From Humulus lupulus (Eukaryota; Streptophyta; Magnoliopsida; Rosales; Cannabaceae), in NCBI RefSeq assembly GCF_963169125.1, contig NC_084795.1, positions 189,012,214 through 189,076,213 on the forward strand: DNA of 64,000 nt. Direction: 5' to 3'. The notes below the pieces were generated by a model. That model was not told where the DNA came from, ran no database searches, and saw only the letters and a list, made by a program, of their open reading frames with translations. Position numbers and translations under genes: made by a program. Positions 35,804-46,770 of this stretch are shown here, piece after piece (position 1 is the stretch's first letter; each line of letters starts with the position of its first letter).

Positions 35804-36527
35804 TGTTGTACCCTAATTTTAGCACGAGTTTATTCACTCAGCTCAGGTACAGCTGGCAGATAAATACGCGGAGAAATGACTAAGGGAAATAATATCTGCT
35901 TATTATCCATGTGGACAACTCAAGATTCATAGTGATCATATGTGGTGTTAGGTGGCCTGAGTTTATCTTGAACTAAGGATGTGATGGCTGTAAATCGCAA
36001 ACTCGAAATATTAAATATTTGTCGAAGCACGAGCTTGGAGGAGATATCCAGCTTGTTGTAATTCCAGAATATTGCATACTCAGGGATCCCTAGAGACTCG
36101 GGATCCCCTTAATACGTTTATTTATGACGAGACTGTCATATTTATTATCTGAGATAATAGGAACCTGTTATCTTGTTATCAATCATATCCCAAGATAAAT
36201 GGGAATTATTTGTATTAAATATAGATATGATGTAAATGCGTGATTGACTCACGTGGTTACCCAAACTTGTCCATGGGATTCCCCTATAAATATTGGGAAT
36301 ATTGGACAGGAAAGGGGACCATTATTCTGTAATACTAAGACTCTGACAAAATAGAGAGAGAAACAACAATAATATTGACTCGTGGACTAGGTGGATTTTA
36401 ACCACTAAACAACATAAAAGTTTTGTCTTCTTGAGTGAATTTTGTTTATTTTTCAGTACCGTTTATCATTAAGCACTAATCGGCCTTATTATTTCTTAAT
36501 GCACTGTTGGCGAAAACCGCGTCAATA
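35804..36527 (+). repeat. Tat-2 5' LTR
   Basis: 724 bp from TGTTGTACCCTAATTTTAG to CCGCGTCAATA. It shares order of words with the Tat-1 LTR and ends in TA rather than CA. A TATA-like CCCTATAAATATTGG lies at 36282-36296, followed by the CTCGTGGACTAGGTGG motif near 36380, which is also present in both Tat-3 LTRs in shorter form. Confidence 0.85.
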
Positions 36528-36550
36528 GTTTGGTGCTTTCATTAAGAGCA
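36528..36550 (+). promoter_or_regulatory. Tat-2 primer-binding site
   Basis: GTTTGGTGCTTTCATTAAG follows the LTR end, the same word as TTTTGGTGCTTTCATTGAG in Tat-3 (46684). Two elements with different LTRs share it at the same place, which supports a priming role. I do not assign the tRNA. Confidence 0.75.
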
Positions 36551-36587
36551 AATTAGTGCTTCATCAAAATCCCAGCCAATTCTCATC

Positions 36588-37439
36588 ATGGTGCTCACTC
36601 GCTCAATGCACGATAATGAGATAGAACAGCCTGGTGGGAAGGAGGCCCATCATACCGCTGTTTCGAACGAGTGTGGCCCTGAGATCCAGCAACGTCCGGG
36701 AAAACAACCGGCGGGACAAGGCGACACTGGGAGTTTGACGTCATTTCCACCGAATCCAAATCCATATTACCTAACTGCGAACGAGTTGGAAAACATGCAA
36801 TTAAGAAGCCATCTCGCTAAGGCAAACAAGCATATTGATGAGGTTTTGGCTCGGTTACCCCCTCTTGCAACTGACGTTAACGTCGGAAAGAGGCAAAGGG
36901 GGTCTCACAAGTCCCACAGGAATAATCAATCCAAAACAAGTCGATCAGTCAGAACCTCATCCCCAAGTTCTGTACCTACGGAGCAAGATCACCAAACTGC
37001 TCGACCCAGCGATCATGTCAGTCGGTCGGTTAGGACTACAACCCCAAGTTCGGTGCCTTCTACACAGGTCCCCAGGAATTCCCATGGAAATCTACAAGGA
37101 GGGGCTGGGATAGGCTCACAAAGACCAAATGTTCCAACAAACCCTCCTATGTATCGATCAGATTGCCAGGCACAAAGAACTAGAGACATTGGAGTAGAAC
37201 ATAGGCGAGTTAATTTAGTCCGCCCTATTGGAATGAGGATAGCCTCACCAATAAGGCATCCCCTGTCACCTATAGGACATCTGACACCACCTCGTCCTCA
37301 ACGTAACATTCCAGCTTATGGAGACAGTAGTAGGAATCCTCCCCCATCTGCCAATATTTACGTCCCACGAACACGTGTCGAAAATCCAGATCCTCAGTCC
37401 CAACCGCGAGCTGTAATTTTCGCAAACAGGAGTTACTGG
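36588..37439 (+). pseudogene. gag: Tat-2 gag, truncated by R2
   Basis: An open frame of 284 codons before the break, starting MVLTRSMHDNEIEQPGGK 60 bp after the LTR. It covers the low-complexity N-terminal arm: charged, then serine/arginine/proline-rich (KTSRSVRTSSPSS). A helical stretch ELENMQLRSHLAKANKHID matches the ELxxQ-type helix at the corresponding place of Tat gag proteins. The capsid domain is not reached. The last codons before the stop at 37484 come from the inserted LTR. Confidence 0.75.
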
Positions 37440-40400
37440 TGTAACGCCCTGGATAGCCAAGACCGCTACACTGTGTACTTATAAAGGTGCAGGACTTGCT
37501 AACCAAGTCATTTAGTTAAAAACGTGTCACTGAAACCATTAATGTGCTAGAGTTAAAAGAGTTTGGTCTCAAAAAGGTACATTTCATAAAATTAAACATT
37601 TTATACATGGGATCCCAAAAAGGAACAGCGTTCAAAAGTCAGTTTACAAAATTTCCAAAGTTTAAACAATCGTTAGCCACTCTAAGGCAAAACAGACGTT
37701 TCTGGTTCTCCTCTTCCTGTCTCACTCTCAACTGTGGCGGCTGAGCAGCTGTTCATGTACATTCTGCTCTCAGAGCTCTCCAAATCAGGGCTGATCAAGC
37801 TTGCCCTTGCCTTTACCTGCACCACGTAGCACCCGTGAGCCAAGGCCCAGCAAGAAAACTTATCATATTACATAACAAGAAATAACAATATTTTGATAAC
37901 CCTTTAAGCATGTTCATACATTTAACATACCACAATATTCACAAAGCATGGAGATTTAACCAAAGAGTCAGCTAATCATCACCCAACTATTCAGCATAAC
38001 AATCCACCAAACAATAATAGCGAACAAATCATATGATAGTCAGGGTTGACAATTAAGGTCGCACCCTCTGTTTACCCCACTGACTCTGGACCGCTTAAAC
38101 TAAGCTCAGTGCATAACAAGCTGTCCTCAGCTACCAGTGGCCGAGCCGCGCCCTATGCGCTAGTGTAAATTTCGACACTCTTAGGCCGTTGGTTTACTGT
38201 TTACATGGCATAATACCATCCTTTACAAAGCATACGAAATAGGGAACCCTTAGTCCCATTATAATTCCACAACCGGGTGCAGTTTTCTTACCTATAATTC
38301 CCAAGTTCACTGATTACGAGCGACGCCTCTCGAGCACTGTTGAGTCTAGTTTTTGTCATGTTTAGGTGATGTTTTAAGTAGTCTTTTATTTCATTTTTCT
38401 TTCATATTAGTGCGGGTTTATGCTTTGTTTGTTTGTCTTTGTGAATATCAGGAAGAATTGAGCACTTGGAGGAAAATGTCAAAGAAAGGGAAGAAATAAC
38501 CAAGTTTCTGAACATATTTTGAGAAAGAATGGATCTCAACATAATTTGGAAGTGCTGGTGAATTTTTGGGGTTAAAACTTGAAAATTTGAGAAATCCCTT
38601 AAGAGCCACGACATGAGCAAAGTAGAGCCGCGGCTAGGTGGTGAAACAGAACCACTGTTTTGAAGGAGATCCACGGGCCGCGGCATGGCTAGAGAAGGCC
38701 GCGGCATAGATGGGCATCAACCCAGAATTCGTCGACACGGGCCGCGGCATGGCTGACTAATGCCGCGGCATGGAGAGAACCTTTCTCCCAGGAATTTAGA
38801 CACAGGCCGCGGCATGGTGCATGTAGAGCCGCGGCCCGCCTCTTTAAAAATTGAATCCTAGGTTTTTATAAGGCGAAAAAAAGAAAGAAGAAAGAGGACG
38901 TACGGACTTGGGAGAAGTTCTTGCTTGAAGGCTGAAGGCTTGGAGTATTTTTACATGTTTTTCTTCTACTTCCTGATGTTATCTTTAATTTTTGTTGTGA
39001 TTAGCATTATGATTATGAACTAATTTTCTGTTTAGGATGTTTTATTGAATCACTTGAATCCCTATTATGAACTAATGCAATTTCAATTCTCTTCTTCTTC
39101 AATCTTCTTCAATTCCATATAACCTGTTCTTATAGACTGATTATTGATTGGCCATCTATAGTCATATATATATATGTTTTTAAGTCAAAATCTGAGAAGT
39201 GAGATTTGAATCTGCTGTGGTTATATTGGACATAATTCTAATTTGGAACGAAAGTATCTGAATTAATTGTGTAACTGTTTATTAAGTTGTCAAGATTAAT
39301 GCTACCTTTGTGGTTCAATTTACCATAGAAATATAGGAAATTGTCACCTAGGTTGAGTTTATAATTCATAGTATGATTATAGGCTGCTGTATCAACTTGT
39401 TAATTGAATTAGGCAAAAAGAAGAAGAACTCATACTCTGCCTTAGGGAATAATAGGGAGGTTAGTTGATGAGATTAAATATCCTAATTGTTTCTTCAGTG
39501 GTTAAATTAAAAGTTTTACTATTAGTTGTTATTCCATTTAATTTTCAATTATTGTTTCCGCACTTTATAGTTTCTTTTGCTGTGTTTACAAAAATCAAGA
39601 ATTTTAATTTATCAAATAGAAAGAGAAATTAATTGACTGGTAATTGATAAATCAGTCCTTGAGGACGATACTTGGTTTTTACCATTTTATTACAAATTGC
39701 GACTGTGTGCACTTGCATAGCAAAAATATCGCAACAAGCATGATCCGCTTCCTGAGCCCTAGCTTAACAACTAGTCACAACCAAGATAGGGAGTACCATT
39801 AATAATCGCGTTAATATTTCCGGGTGGAGTTCTAGCTTTCGGGATATCGAATTCCACCAATCACGGTGGTGGAATTGATCCCAAGCACCCTAGGTTAGGT
39901 TTCCACTCTTAAAACCCCCAAAAGATCACAAATGCCCTTAAGGGCTGCGGCCCCTGAAACCTACCCGCGGCCCGCCCCTGAAACAGAGGCTAAGCCTCTC
40001 TGAAGACAGACACGCGTCGCGGCCATGCCCTGTGGCGCCGCGACGCTTCCCCTCTGCAGAGCCTCGTTGGCTCTTCTTGCTTCGCAAAGCCACGACACTC
40101 TAGAACAGAGTCGCGGCCCAACCCTTCGTGCCCAGAAAAACCACCATTTCTAGCCTCCCAACCTTGCCGAAAACCATCCCAAAGCACCCTAATTCCAAAA
40201 CCCATTGATCACAAGACTCCCAACATGGTTTTAGCAACTCATTCCAACAGAAACCTAACTTAATAACTCACTAAAATCCCATTTTGATTTCTGAAACCCA
40301 ATAGCTCAAAAACTCTAAAACCAGTCATGCATACTCAGAATTTAAGCTCTAAACTACGAATTGAAGCTTACCTCCTTTGATGAACCACCTCCTTAACAAC

Positions 40401-41161
40401 TTCTGAGCTAAAACCCAAGCTTCTCAGCTTCAATTCAGCCCTTAATCATCAAAACCATAAACCTTTTTAATACTCAGCCAAAACTAAGAATTCTAATGCT
40501 CAAGAATGAGATTCAATTCTTACCTTGATCCTGGTTGAGTGTCCCTTAGTTAGAACCAAGTTAATCCCTCACAAACTCAGCTCAAAACACAGAATTCCAG
40601 CTGATTCTCCTTAGGCTTCTATAGCTTTCTTGAGAGAGGAAAGAGAAGGAAGAGAGAAGTAAAAATGGGTCAGTTTCCTTCTTTTGTTCTATTTTTTTCT
40701 ATTTACTTATTCTGATCTTAGCTAATTAAATCAATCTTGAGGCTCGGGGTACCGAAAACGTCCCCGGGGGAAAAATGGTAAAATTCCCCAATATTCCTGC
40801 CTAGGCTTCCTAACCTCAAATATATCTCTATATATTTATTTCCATAACCCGATAACCCAAATAATCATCTAATACCCGAATCACCCCTTGACTTTCCCCA
40901 AGTCAAATATTAAGCCCCGTTGTGACTTCCCGCTAACTAGCTCCCTAGGATCGCCTCGAGTTGCATGCTGCAGACTTACCCACATAATAATGTGGTTCTC
41001 ACAAATATAACATATAATCACATCTACATTCATATAACCATACAAGCATGTTTATCATATAATCACACATTAACTTAATAAACACACACATAAGCCAAGT
41101 ATGCCCTCCCAACACACTAATCAAGGCCCTTAAGCCATATTAGTGATTTTGGGTCGTTACA
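37440..41161 (-). repeat. R2 3' LTR (LTR D), split by a solo LTR
   Basis: Plus text TGTAACGCCCTGGATAGCC to GGGTCGTTACA; about 2.32 kb after removing the 1.4-kb insertion. The conserved block is at 37812-37859 (GT 375 bp from the LTR end). Words GCTGCGGC 39944/CCCGCGGC 39964, GTCGCGGC 40016/GCCGCGAC 40037 and GCCACGAC 40089/GTCGCGGC 40110 form pairs at 20, 21 and 21 bp. The adjoining internal purine tract on the minus strand is AGGAGGGGATAG (41164-41175). Confidence 0.9.
38338..39736 (+). mobile_element. Athila-like solo LTR
   Basis: 1,399 bp from TGTTGAGTCTAG to ATCGCAACA, flanked by AGCAC (38333-38337) and AGCAT (39737-39741), a duplication with one change. The flanks rejoin into GAGCACGATCC-type text also seen in LTR C (25337) and LTR G (63689). 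The end zone (GAGGACGATACTTGG...TGTGTGCACTTGCA) is of Athila style. Eight GCCGCGGC-type words form four pairs upstream of a TATA-like TTTATAAGG (38864-38872): 38605/38627, 38677/38698, 38741/38762, 38806/38828. Confidence 0.85.
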
Positions 41162-41175
41162 ACTATCCCCTCCTA

Positions 41176-42630
41176 CTGAGAATTTTGTCCTCGAAATTTA
41201 CCTGAACAGCTCGGGATACTGATCCCGCATCACTGTCTCTAGCTCCTAGGTCGCTTCCTCGACCTTGCTATTTCTCCACAACACTTTAACTAACGGAATT
41301 GTCTTGTTCCGTAGAACTTTGTCCTTCCGGTCCAAAATCTGAACCGATCGCTCCTCATAGGACAAATCGGTCTGAAACTCTAAATCCTCATACTTTAATA
41401 CATGTGACGGATCTGAAACATACTTCCGCAACATAGAGACATGGAAAACATCATGTACTCCTGACAACGACGGTGGCAAGGCCAACCTTTAAGCCACCTT
41501 CCCAATCCTTTCTAAAATCTCGAAAGGTCCAACAAACCGAGGGCTCAGCTTGCCCTTTACTCTGAATCTCTTCACCCCTTGTAGTGGTGAAGCTCACAGA
41601 AACACGTGGTCCCCAACCTGGAACTCCACGTTTCTACGCTTAGGATCAGCGTAGCTTTTCTGCCTACTCGGTGAAGCAAGCATCCTGGCTCGAATCTTCT
41701 CAATAGCTTCACTTGTCCTCTGAATCATGTCTGGCCCCAAATACTTTCTTTCACCCATTTCGTCAAAATGAATGGGCGACCTACACTTCCTTCCATATAG
41801 CAATTCATAAGGAGCCATACCAATCATGGACTAATAACTGTTGTTATACGAGAACTCGATCAACGAAAGATACCTACTCCAAGACCCCTCGAAATCAATC
41901 ACACACGCCCTAAGCATGTCCTCCAACACCTAAATCGTCCTCTCAGACTATCCATCAGTCTGAGGATGAAAAGCTGTGCTAAATTTCAGATGACTCCCCA
42001 TAGCTTCCTGTAGAGCTCCCTAGAACTTGGAGGTAAAGATAGTGTCTCGATCAGATACAATGGACTTGGGAACCCCATGGAGATGAACTATCTCCCTCAC
42101 ATACAACTCTGCATACTGCTCCACTGTGTAAGTTGACTTCACTGGTAGAAAATGATCTGACTTGGTGTATCTGTCCACTATTACCCACACCGAGTCACAA
42201 AGTCCCACTGTCCTGGGTAGACCTCCCACAAAATCCATCGTAATGTCTTCCCACTTCCACTTAGGAATACCCAAAGGCAGAAGTAACCCTGCTGGCCGCT
42301 GATGCTCAGCCTTCACCTGCTAACATGTCAAACATCTAGCCACATACTCAACCACATCCTTCTCATCCCAGGCCACCAATATAATGTTCGTAGATCCTGA
42401 TACATCTTTGTGGTACCCGGATGAAGTGAGTATGGCGTAGTGTGAGACTCATCTAGTATCTCTCGTCTGATCCCCTCATATGTCGAAACACAAATCCGCC
42501 CCTAATATCGAAGCATACCAGCCTCAGAAACAGAATAATCCTTAGCTATTCCTACTAAGAAATTCTGCCTAACTTCCTGAAGCTGCGCTTCTACCAACTG
42601 CCCCTCCTTGATCCGTTCTAGCAGGGTCGA
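41176..42630 (-). pseudogene. pol: R2 integrase and chromodomain
   Basis: Minus strand: zinc-binding region near 42300-42400, ITMDFVGGL (about 42235), VSDRDTIF (about 42045) and, after stops near 42017 and 41940, SYNNS-, PYELLYGRKCRSPIHFDEM (41810 leftwards) and DHVFL. The chromodomain region ([45 protein letters not shown]) runs 41485-41246. Both visible catalytic Asp residues are kept. Stops at several sites make it non-functional. Confidence 0.85.
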
Positions 42631-44040
42631 CTACAAGGTAATATTGGCCAATTGGCCTACCACCAGCTCTATCTTCGTCCTAGTCATCTCATCAGCTAAT
42701 TCTCTTGAGATCTGAATAGAACTAAATAACTGCCCCAAGCCCCTCCGGCTCAATGCATCAACTACAACATTGGCTTTTCCTGGGTGATACTGAATATCAC
42801 AATCATAGTCCTTAACTAACTCCAGCCAACGCCTTTGTCTCATGTTCAAACTCTTATGGTCAGTGTATATCTCGCACTTCTGGGTGAAGAAGTACTTCAA
42901 ACTCTTATGGTCAGTGTATATCTCGCACTTCTGGGTGAAGAAGTACTTCAAACTCTTATGGTCAGTGTATATCTCGCACTTCTCCCCATACAGATAATGC
43001 TGCCAAACCTTCAGTGCGAATACCACTACTGCCAGCTCCAAATCATGGGTAGGATACCACTGTTCATACTCCTTCAGTTGCCGCGATGCATAAGCTATAA
43101 CCTTCTCATTCTGCATCAACACACAGCCCAAACCCATCCTCGATGCATCATAGTATACTACAAACTTTCCTTCTTCTGAAGGAAGACTCAGTACAGGTGC
43201 AGTAATAAGTCGTCGCTTCAACTCCTGGAAACTGTCCTCACACTTCTCCGACCAAACGAACTTCTGGTTATTTCTTGTCAACTCTGACATTGGAGAAGAA
43301 ATCTTTGAGAATCCCTCTACAAATCGCCTATAATAGCCTGCCAACCCAAGAAAACTATGTACCTCTGACGCATTCCTTGGCCTTGGCCAATCTCTCACCG
43401 CTTCCACCTTGGACGGATCCACCTTAATCCTCTCTGCACCCACAATATGCACAAGAAAGGTCACCTCTAGCAACCAAAACTCACATTTCTTAAATTTAGC
43501 ATACAACTGGTGTTCCCTTAATCTCTATAAGACCTGTCGAAGATGTCGCTCGTGCTCTGCCTCCGAACTGGAGTATACCAAGATGTCGTCGATGAAGACA
43601 ATGAAATCCTTGAACACCCTGTTCATTAGATCCATGAAAGCTGCTGGGGCATTGGTCAAACCAAAAGACACGACCAAGAACTCGTAATGTACTGCGTTTG
43701 GAAGGCCGTCTTCAGTATGTCCTCATCCTTGATCCTCAGCTGGTGATAACTAGATCGAAGATAAATCTTTGAGAACACCTTCTTTCCCTGCAGCTGATCG
43801 AACAAGTCATCAATCCTTGGTAGAGGATACTTATTCTTAATAGTCAACTTGTTCAATTCCCTGTAGTCTATACATATTCTCAGAGTCCCATCTTACTTCT
43901 TAACAAACAACACTGAAGCGCCCCATGGAGAGTAGCTAGGCCTGATGAACCCCAAATCCAGAAGTTCCTGCAGCTGTATCTTCAATTCCTTCAACTCTGC
44001 TGGTGCCATTCTATATGGTGCTCTTGATACTGGCTCTGTG
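42631..44040 (-). pseudogene. pol: R2 reverse transcriptase and RNase H with internal triplication
   Basis: [19 protein letters not shown] (44010 leftwards), [15 protein letters not shown], a small deletion with frame change near 43690, [13 protein letters not shown], and catalytic [10 protein letters not shown] (about 43580). RNase H is open for 291 codons (43506-42634): [28 protein letters not shown], then [17 protein letters not shown] twice and a third time shortened to [10 protein letters not shown] before NMRQRRW. The residues KYFFTQKDL normally before NMRQ are missing in the last copy. The catalytic Asp is thus present three times. Confidence 0.9.
42848..42983 (-). repeat. 51-bp tandem triplication in RNase H
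   Basis: Copies start at 42848, 42899 and 42950; the spacing is exactly 51 bp (17 codons), so the frame is kept. The first two are identical by eye; the third diverges after about 34 bp into the normal GEK upstream context. R1 carries a single unit at the same place (20897-20950). Confidence 0.95.
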
Positions 44041-44639
44041 CCCGGTGCTAACTCAATAACAGACTGAATCTCCCTACGTTGTGGCAACCTCGGTGGCTCC
44101 TCAGGAAATACATCTAGAAACTCACAAACCACCCTGGTCTCACTCGACCCCGTTGGCAACAACCTGGTAGTGTCCACAACACTAGCCAGAAAACCTATAT
44201 ATCCACCTTGTAACAAGTCTCTGGCTCTCAATGCAGATATCATGGGTACGAGGGGTCCACACACTGCACCCACAAAGACAGAAGGATCCTCGCCCTCAAG
44301 TTCAAAAGTCACCATCTTCTTCCTGCAGTCAATAGTAGCCCCATATCTGACCAACCAGTCCATCCCTAAGATCATATCAAAATCCTCCATATCTAGCTCA
44401 ATCAAGTCAACTGAAAGCTCCCTACTATCAACCATCACTGGCAGTGTCCTAATCCATCTCCTAGAAACTACCAGTTCCCAGTAGGCAATAAAGTCCTAAA
44501 CCCCACAGTCCGATACTCACTAGGTCTACACAGTATATCAATCACTTTACTATAAACAAAGGAATCTATAGCACTAGAATCAATCAATACAGAAAAAGGA
44601 GAGTTGGCGCTAGAAAGCTAACCTGTCACTACCGAGGGA
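44041..44639 (-). pseudogene. pro: R2 protease and linker
   Basis: The signature near 44550-44600 reads LIDSSAIDSFVYSKVID, so D-S-G is D-S-S here. A 181-codon open stretch from 44438 follows: DFDMILGMDWLVRYGATIDC, KKMVTFELEGEDPSVFVG and ELAPGTEPVSRAPYR, leading into RT. A frame change lies near 44470 before MMVDSRELSVDLIELD. Confidence 0.8.
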
Positions 44640-45472
44640 CTAGCCTCGGCCTCTGCCTGCATCAAGGTGAACACTCGAGCTGGAGTCAAGCTGTCCACCT
44701 TTCTTCAGTGTTGGGAAATCCTTCTTGAGGTGTCCCACCGTGCCACATACATAGCAAGCCTTGGCCCGACATTCGCCCTGATGGTGTCTTCTACACCTCA
44801 GGCACTCCAGATAACTCCTCCATGGTTCACCGCTGCCCTGACAGCCACCCTGACCACCCCAACCCCTCCTATCAGGACCAGTAGCGGTCGAAGTGTCAAG
44901 GGTCTTTCTCTTGAAATCACTAGGGCCTCCGCCCGTACCTGACCCAGAATAAGGAGGCACCACCCTGTGACCCTCGCGCCTCACAGCACTTTCCTTCCAA
45001 ATTTTGTTCTCCGCTTCCACAGTGGTAAGAGCCTTCTCAACGTCCTGGGCATAAGTTGTTCCTCTAGGTACCGTTGCAATCCTAACATCCCGGGCTATCA
45101 TAGCATTAAGCCCCAGAATAAACCTGTCATGCCTGGCTGCATCAGTAGGCGCAAGGTCTGGTGTGAACTTCGCAAGTCTGTCAAACTTCAGGGCATATTC
45201 AGTTCTGTCATGCTGCCCTGAACCAATCCTACGAACTCATTAACCTTTGCTGCCCTGATGGCAAAATTATAGTACTTCTGACTGAACAAATCTTTAAATC
45301 CTTCCCAACTCAATGTAGTGACATCCCCGGTCTGTGAGGCCACTTCCCACCAGATGCGGGCATCCTCTCTCAACATATACGTGGCACAGGCCACTCTATC
45401 ATGTCCCTCTATCCTCATGAAATCCAGGATAGTAGTAATCATAGTCAGCCATTGCTCGGCCTTCAATGGATC
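44640..45472 (-). pseudogene. gag: R2 gag, capsid and zinc knuckle
   Basis: From 45466 the minus strand reads KAEQWLTMITTILDFMRIEG, YMLREDARIWWEVAS and the FSQKYYNFAIR capsid block, with a frame break near 45190. The second stretch (45101-44643) holds MIARDVRIATVPRGTTYAQ, an RGG/SG-rich hinge, CLRCRRHHQGEC and the knuckle CYVCGTVGHLKKDF. The last zinc ligand Cys is Phe. The N-terminus lies across LTR E at 62399-62701. Confidence 0.85.
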
Positions 45473-45795
45473 AGGTTGTAATGCCCCGAATTCTCCGATA
45501 TGGTTTAATGGCGGGATTAGTAGGCCAGGAGGGCCATAACTGTTTAATTATGCCATTAAATGATAATATGCATGTTTATATGAATTATATTATAATAAGA
45601 TGTTATATGCATGCATGTGGGTCCACATTTGAGTATTATGATATTTTGATAATTTGGCCCATTAAGGGTATATTTGCATATTTGGGTACATATTGTGATT
45701 TGTGAATGAGAATCCATTATTATGGAGTTATATTCGAGCTATTCGGCATGAGACGGTCTTATATAATGGATTAGCGGTTTTTTCATAACGGGGTC

Positions 45796-46683
45796 TGTTA
45801 TCCAGATTTCCGGATAGCGTTTAGATGGATAGCCTCGGGGAAGCAGAATTATCAAAGTCTTTCACGAAAGATGACCAGAGCTCGCGGATGGACAGAAAGG
45901 CTTCGCCTCTCCCGTTTAGTGTCCAGCATACTCTTTCAAGCAACCGCGACCCGGAAGCTCGTCAATTCTCCCGGACTCCCGAAGGGATATCCTTCGGGGA
46001 AGGTCCTTCCAGAAGAAGCTCTTCAGGTTACCTTCGCGGATACAGCTCCGTGCCTCGCACGGAAGAAGACCAAGCGGTCGAGTCATGGAGGAGGCATAGT
46101 TGAAGTGATACTCACCTGACACAGGATCCCGCCTGACACGCCCGATAGGTCAAGGCCGCACACATCCCAGCACGCCTAAAAGTACCATTTCGCCTACTGT
46201 TCCGCTGACAGCCTGGAAAAGACAGCTGCCTTTTTACATTCCCCATGTTTTCATGTAAATATACCCACGTAGAGCCTGGTAGCCATGCTACTACGGTAAT
46301 TGTATCCCCTATTTATGGCTGGTGTAATTAAGACCCAGGGGAGCAGAGTAAAACCCTAATCCAAAACTCTAGCTATAAAGACCTCCTCATTTTACAATAG
46401 AAGGGGGGCCAACAGAGAACATAGCAAGAACTCTGCCAAAATCTCTTGAGCTTCGTCTTCTTCTAGAGAACCCGAGAGAAACCCTGTGAGTTTGTGAGGT
46501 TCTTGTACACCAGCCATTTTACTGTAATTCTCTACAAGTATAATAACATCGACTCGTGGACTAGGGCTCGTTAACGCCTGAACCACGTAAAAAACCTATT
46601 TGTCTATTTATATTTCTGCACTTCTACAGTTCTTATCTTTTTATTACTTTGTTTGTATTCGTTTCCGAAAAACTCGGTAAACA
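45796..46683 (+). repeat. Tat-3 5' LTR
   Basis: TGTTATCCAGATTTCC to CTCGGTAAACA. TATA box TATAAAG at 46374-46380 after a short U3; CTCGTGGACTAGGGC near 46552 corresponds to the CTCGTGGACTAGG motif in the Tat-1 and Tat-2 LTRs. Transcription should start about 30 bp after the TATA box, near 46405. Confidence 0.95.
46374..46380 (+). promoter_or_regulatory. Tat-3 LTR TATA box
   Basis: AGCTATAAAGACC in the 5' LTR; the identical site in the 3' LTR is at 60115-60121. It is the only convincing TATA box in the 888 bp and is followed by a leader of about 280 bp to the LTR end. Confidence 0.75.
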
Positions 46684-46706
46684 TTTTGGTGCTTTCATTG
46701 AGAGCT
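46684..46706 (+). promoter_or_regulatory. Tat-3 primer-binding site
   Basis: TTTTGGTGCTTTCATTGAG directly after the LTR end, shared with Tat-2 (36528). It starts at or within 2 bp of the LTR, the normal place for the tRNA primer. Confidence 0.8.
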
Positions 46707-46770
46707 GTAGGGAGTTGTTAGTTAGCTCTTTTTCTGTGGACGTTTTTTGTATTCACTCCGTACTGAAAAG

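Larger units (their letters stand above)
35804..37439 (+). mobile_element. Tat-2, 5' part
   Basis: A 5' LTR, a primer-binding site and the first part of gag, cut at 37439 by the LTR of R2. Same family as Tat-1 by LTR ends. The rest of the element lies right of R2, outside the window, or is lost. Confidence 0.8.

Noticed and set aside
14930..37439. Tat-1 and Tat-2 as two halves of one element
   Set aside because: The 3' half lies left of the 5' half in the same orientation, and their LTRs are clearly diverged; two insertions of one family are simpler.
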